Part shown: positions 60,180 through 64,000 of the stretch, piece after piece
How positions within the stretch are numbered: position 1 is the stretch's first letter
Layout of the letters: the number at the start of each line of letters is the position of its first letter
From: Sanghuangporus weigelae
Taxonomy: Eukaryota; Basidiomycota; Agaricomycetes; Hymenochaetales; Hymenochaetaceae
Reading direction: 5' to 3'
Length of the DNA stretch: 64,000 bases
NCBI GenBank assembly: GCA_033182465.1
Contig: CP137329.1
Coordinates: 992,001 to 1,056,000, forward strand
Notes under the pieces: generated by a model
What the model was told of the DNA's origin: nothing
Seen by the model: the letters and a program-made list of their open reading frames with translations, nothing else
The model's database searches: none
Program-made: the position numbers and the translations under genes

Positions 60180-60432
60180 TGTTAGAAGTGTGATTCTGAC
60201 ACTGTTAGTATTTTGTTGTTTCTTATTCTGTTTATATTGTTTGTTATGTCCGCTTTCTTGATCATGTGATGCTTATGTAATCTTCTGTAAAAGCGGCACA
60301 GTCCATTGGTGAGTACCCTACATCAAGTGTACTCACCACTGGACTCAGGTATGTAGTTAGACTGTTAATACTACATCAAGTGTACTCACCACTGGACTCA
60401 GTGGTCCATTGCTGGACTTGTGTGATCTAACA
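60180..60432 (+). repeat. Copia 5' LTR (253 bp)
   Basis: Ends TGTTAGAAGTG...GTGATCTAACA. Internal near-duplicates of CATCAAGTGTACTCACCACTGG lie at about 60313 and 60373. Confidence 0.88.
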
Positions 60433-60443
60433 GGTTATGAGCC
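60433..60443 (+). other. primer-binding site matching the tRNA-iMet anticodon stem-loop
   Basis: GGTTATGAGCC follows the LTR with no gap. Its complement GGCTCATAACC is the anticodon arm of initiator tRNA-Met (CAT anticodon in the middle). Priming by a half tRNA is known for Ty5 and Drosophila copia. Confidence 0.75.
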
Positions 60444-61617
60444 TTGAGCTCTAGCTGTCTGCACTGCCGCATTTTTGAGTTTTTGGGTTTGGAGAGCTGC
60501 TGTTGTTGTCAGAGAAGCTTTTGGTGTTCTGGACTGGCCTTTTGGTGTGTTCCCAGTGTTCCCATCACCTTCTGCACCCTTCTGTGCAGTTTCCACAGTC
60601 CCAGAGCCCTCTGCTGCTTTCTTTGGCTGTTATCAGTGCCAAATCTCCCCAAAACTTCGCCGCTTGATTGCTCCACAACCGTCCAGCCGTGTTCGACGCC
60701 CTTTGGCACGTTTACTCGGCCCATATGGGCCTACTGTCCTGCCGAGTTTCAGCCCGATCTGTCGCAATTTGACGCTGCTGCAGCCCTATCAATTTGGGCT
60801 ATCTTCGAACTTCTATTGCCTATTCCGGAGGAACCGCTGATCCGTTTCTCACGAAACTTGGCACGTCTATTTGGCCTATTGCAACGTCCTTTGTCGCGAA
60901 GTTTCAGCCAAATCGGTCAAGAACTCGCCGACTTATTGCAGGTTCTCTGTTTTGAACCTCATTTTGCCAATTTCCGATTTTCTCGGCATCCGTTGATCCG
61001 ATCCAGACGCCCTTTGGTGTGCATACGGCTCCCATACCTCTGCACCCTTCCACCAAGTTTCAGCTTAATCGGCTGCGGTTTAACTGGGCTGCTGGCTGTT
61101 CTTGTTCTGTCGGAAATCGTTGATTGCCGCCGATCTGCCGATCCGATCCGCGTGATCTTTACACCGTTCGACTCGGCTCGTCGTCCTCTATCTGCGTGCT
61201 AATTTGCGCACCAATCCGCCTATTCGTTCCCTCTCTGCGCTGCATTTTGTGTCTGGCAGCTCTGGTGTTAATTGGTGTGTGGCTCCATCACTGTTGTTGG
61301 ATCAGCCTAGCCTACAGACGTGAAGCTTGCCTGCCCGGCCTTAGTTCGCTGGTTGTAGTCGCTCTTTGAGTGTCTACTTAAGCCTAGAGCCTCTCTCAGT
61401 TAGCGGTGCCTGCGGGGTCTTAGCAGACCAACAGACCAGCACTGTCTTGCGGCAAATCTGTGTATACTTCAGTGACTGTAGAAGACTGCACTGGTTGGCA
61501 TTGATCTGTCACCTCCAGACATAAATTTGTTAGCGCTCTCTCCCTCATTACTCCCTCACTGCTTATTTCTTCTGAGCATCACTTGTCCACTCTCATCCAC
61601 ACCTCATTCCAACAATC
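60444..61617 (+). other. Copia leader, ~1.2 kb
   Basis: A long 5' leader between the PBS and the gag ATG. It contains a 252-codon frame (60444-61202), Cys/Phe/Ser-rich with repeated hydrophobic runs but no motif I recognise. Short copies of LSPNLP-like and FSQIG-like phrases hint at internal duplication. Confidence 0.45.
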
Positions 61618-64000
61618 ATGTCTGATCCTGTCACCTCTGAGACGCTATCCACTATCACCAAGCTCAATGACAGCAATTACTCTGTCTGGAAGCATGATAT
61701 GCGTGCTACACTTCAAGTCAAGAAGTTGTGGCGCTTGACCTCTGGTCAGGAAGCTAAGCCTAGTGCTCCAGATGATGCTGTTCAGCTCTGGGAAGAGAAG
61801 GCTGAGCAAGCTGCTGGCCTGATCTATCAGAGAATTGAGCATAGCATGCAGGTCATGGTGCAGGACTACATGGATGATCCAGTCAAGATGTGGACTGAGC
61901 TTCAGAAGATCAATGAGCAGGACAACCCAGCTGCGCGCTTTAATGCTTATGATGAGTTCTTCAACATCACCAAGAAGGAAGATGAGTCCCTCACCAACCT
62001 GGTGAGCAGGGTTGAGCTGGCATTGCACAAGATCAGAAGCACTCGTTCTACCACCCTCAAGCTTGAGGAGTTTGAGAATGAGCTTGCATGTGCATGCCTG
62101 ATATGTGCTCTTCCTGAGGACTATGCCTCCTTTCACTCTGCAGTGCTCCTTATGAAGGAATTCAAGTGGAATAACCTCAAGGAAGCATTTGCTCAAGAGC
62201 AGCAGAACCGTCAAGAGCGTGTCCAGCTTCAGCCCCAGGCCATGTTCACATCCACCAGTAGTGCTGCTAAGCCTATCTCCTCTCAAAATGTCACTTGCAC
62301 ATTCTGTGGCATTCCTAAGCACACTGAGGAGAATTGCCATATGAAGCAGGCAGCCTCTAAGGATGCACATGCCAGGGCTAAGAGAAACAGGGAAGAGAAG
62401 AGGAGGAGAGGCTGGAAGGGCCAGAAGGCCCATATTGCTCAAGATGAATCTGCTGAATCTGCTGAATTTGCTGGCAATGCAAGTGCTCTTGACTTTACCA
62501 ATCCCCATTCACCTCTTATCCCAGATGCAGGAACTGACTGGATTGCTGACACAGGTGCCACTTGCCACATGACTCCACATCGTCATTGGTTCACCAAATA
62601 CTCAACAAATCACACCCCAATTCGTTTAGCCAACAACCAAGTTATTTATTCAGTTGGCATTGGCACAGTGCGCTTTCAGCCTGTAGTTGGTGGCAAACCT
62701 GGACAGTTACTTGAATTTGAGTGTGTATTACATGTTCCTGATCTTAGAAACAATCTCCTCTCAGTCCTGTATTTGACTCGCTCCAAATCATATGTTGTCA
62801 CCATTCATCATAACAAAATGCTTTTCCATCGTCATGGATCAGTCCTGTTCACTGCAAACATCACTCCCAACAATGCAGCAAGTCTCAATGGCCACATTGT
62901 CCCCACTATTGCTTATGCTGCATTTACAAGCACCTGTCCACTTGACACTACACTTTGGCACAGGCGCTTTGCACACCTTAATCATGGTGATGTGAACAGG
63001 TTGATGACTGAGGAGTTGGTCAAGGGAATGGTTATCAAGTCCAAGAGCACTCCAGATCCTATCTGTGAACCTTGCATTGCTGGCAAGCAGCACAGGTCTA
63101 ATGTCTCCAAACTTGCATCTCACAGAGCTTCTGATCTCCTTCAATTGGTCCACTCTGATGTTCATGGTCCATTGCCTGTCCAGTCTAGACATGGCTTCAA
63201 GTATTGGATCACCTTCATTGATGATTACAGTCGCTACTGGGCTGTTCTCCCTTTGAAGAAGAAGAGTGATGCATTTGCTGCCTTCAAACAATTTAAGGCC
63301 TATGCAGAGAATCAATTGGGAGTGAAGATTAAGGCCACTCGTGATGATAAAGGTGGAGAGTATGTGTCTAAGGAATGGGACCAGTTCTGCATCACTGCAG
63401 GCATCCACAGGTAGCACACTATTAGAGATGAACCTCATCAGAATGGTGTTGCAGAGCGTGCCAACAGGACACTTGCAGAGGGCATCACTACTATGCTTAA
63501 TGAAGCGCATTTTCCCTCTACCTTCTGGTGGGATGCAGTTGCAGCATTTGTGCATGTGCACAACCGCTCTCCCACCTCTGCTGTGTCTGCTAGTACACCC
63601 TATGAGCTCTGGTATCAGTCAAAGCCAGATGTCTCTCACCTGCGTGTATTTGGGTGCACCTCCTATGTGCTTGTGAAGAAAGATCAACACAAGCAGCTGC
63701 AGTCCCACACACAGAAATGTGTGTTCCTAGGCTACCCCTCCAATTATAAAGGCTGGCTGTTCTGGAATCCTCTTACCAGGAAGGAAGTCATCAGTGACTC
63801 TGCTCAGTTTGATGAGAGAGTGTTCCCTGGTACATCCAGAAACCCAGTTGACCTGAGGGTGAATATGCCTGCACAGACAGAAGACCTGCCAGAACAGAGG
63901 GGAGTAGAGGATGCTATTGATGTTCTGCCAGCTCCTCCTCCTCCACCTGCTCCTGGACATCCAGCAGATCCTCCTATGCCTACACCTACACCTACACCCA
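61618..64000 (+). pseudogene. Copia gag-pol (gag, protease, integrase), one in-frame TAG, truncated by window
   Basis: Gag begins MSDPVTSETLSTITKLNDSN with the DUF4219/UBN2-type pattern (YSVWKHDMRATLQVKKLW). The zinc knuckle CTFCGIPKHTEENCH precedes the protease WIADTGATCHM. GAG-pre-integrase is at LWHRRFAHLNHGDVNRLMTE with CEPCIAGKQHR. Integrase shows HSDVHGPLP (Asp), FIDDYSRY, TRDDKGGEYVSKEW (Asp) and, after the stop, EPHQNGVAERANRTL (Glu). The single stop TAG at 63412-63414 stands where relatives have Gln (CAG) before HTIRDEPHQNG. The frame then stays open to the window end in a Pro-rich linker. RT should follow outside the window. Confidence 0.9.

Larger units (their letters stand above)
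60180..64000 (+). mobile_element. Copia LTR retrotransposon, 5' part (continues beyond the window)
   Basis: The 5' LTR is 60180-60432, the PBS 60433-60443, the leader runs to 61617, and gag-pol starts at 61618 and is still open at the window end. The LTR matches that of the minus-strand element at 57835, so both belong to one family in inverted orientation. Confidence 0.9.

Noticed and set aside
61645-62508. 287-codon minus-strand frame inside Copia gag
   Set aside because: It is the reverse of a genuine gag frame; Leu/Ser-rich composition is what antisense of this gag gives.

Overview
The window comes from a nuclear genome of a filamentous basidiomycete fungus, most likely an Agaricomycete. 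Protein-coding genes are split by many 50-65 nt GT-AG introns. The gene set is fungal: a binuclear zinc cluster regulator, an EST1/SMG-like protein, sphingolipid LCB2 and a PEX39-like peroxin. The repeats include Tf1/sushi-type Gypsy and Copia retrotransposons of the kind common in mushrooms.

The window has two parts. The first 36 kb are gene-dense and mostly intact. In order they hold: a multi-pass membrane protein (864-2149, -); a USP25/28-like protein with two UIMs whose Cys box lacks the catalytic Cys (2331-5261, -); an LYR-motif protein (5430-6806, -); a poorly coding 3.7 kb stretch (6807-10560); a Zn2Cys6 transcription factor (11126-17074, +); an EST1/SMG-like protein (17548-20648, +); serine palmitoyltransferase LCB2 (21194-23326, +); UDP-glucose 6-dehydrogenase (23870-25661, -); an ArfGAP (25834-27599, -); FAD synthase (27742-29194, +); an SLC35C-type GDP-sugar transporter with an 11-nt microexon (29486-31011, -); MRE11 (31039-33927, +); an F-box-like protein (34025-35220, -); and a small KPWE-motif PEX39-like peroxin (35342-35960, +).

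From 36 kb onward repeats dominate, with only two further genes: a SNF2/Rad5-type ATPase (39829-43296, +) and GDP-L-fucose synthase (43455-45015, +). The repeats are nested. Two ~1.09 kb almost perfectly palindromic foldback elements with TA target duplications lie at 36024-38633 and 45513-46596. The first is interrupted by a 1512-bp LTR-like unit (37069-38580, TSD TGGCG) that carries its own ~640-nt reading frame. A second, truncated copy of that unit lies at 46698-48169. A TA-flanked MITE is at 39020-39689. A complete but point-mutated chromodomain Gypsy element occupies 49062-55904. An inverted pair of Copia elements (58081-59567, - and 60180 to the window end, +) is separated by an unclassified repeat that also occurs at 48170-48780.

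Functional links: GDP-L-fucose synthase, the GDP-fucose-type transporter and UDP-glucose dehydrogenase all serve nucleotide-sugar supply for glycans. MRE11, the SNF2 ATPase and the EST1-like protein belong to DNA repair, telomere or RNA-decay biology. Three gene pairs start divergently from very short shared intervals (27599/27742, 31011/31039, 35220/35342). All exon structures were deduced by eye from splice signals and reading-frame continuity.
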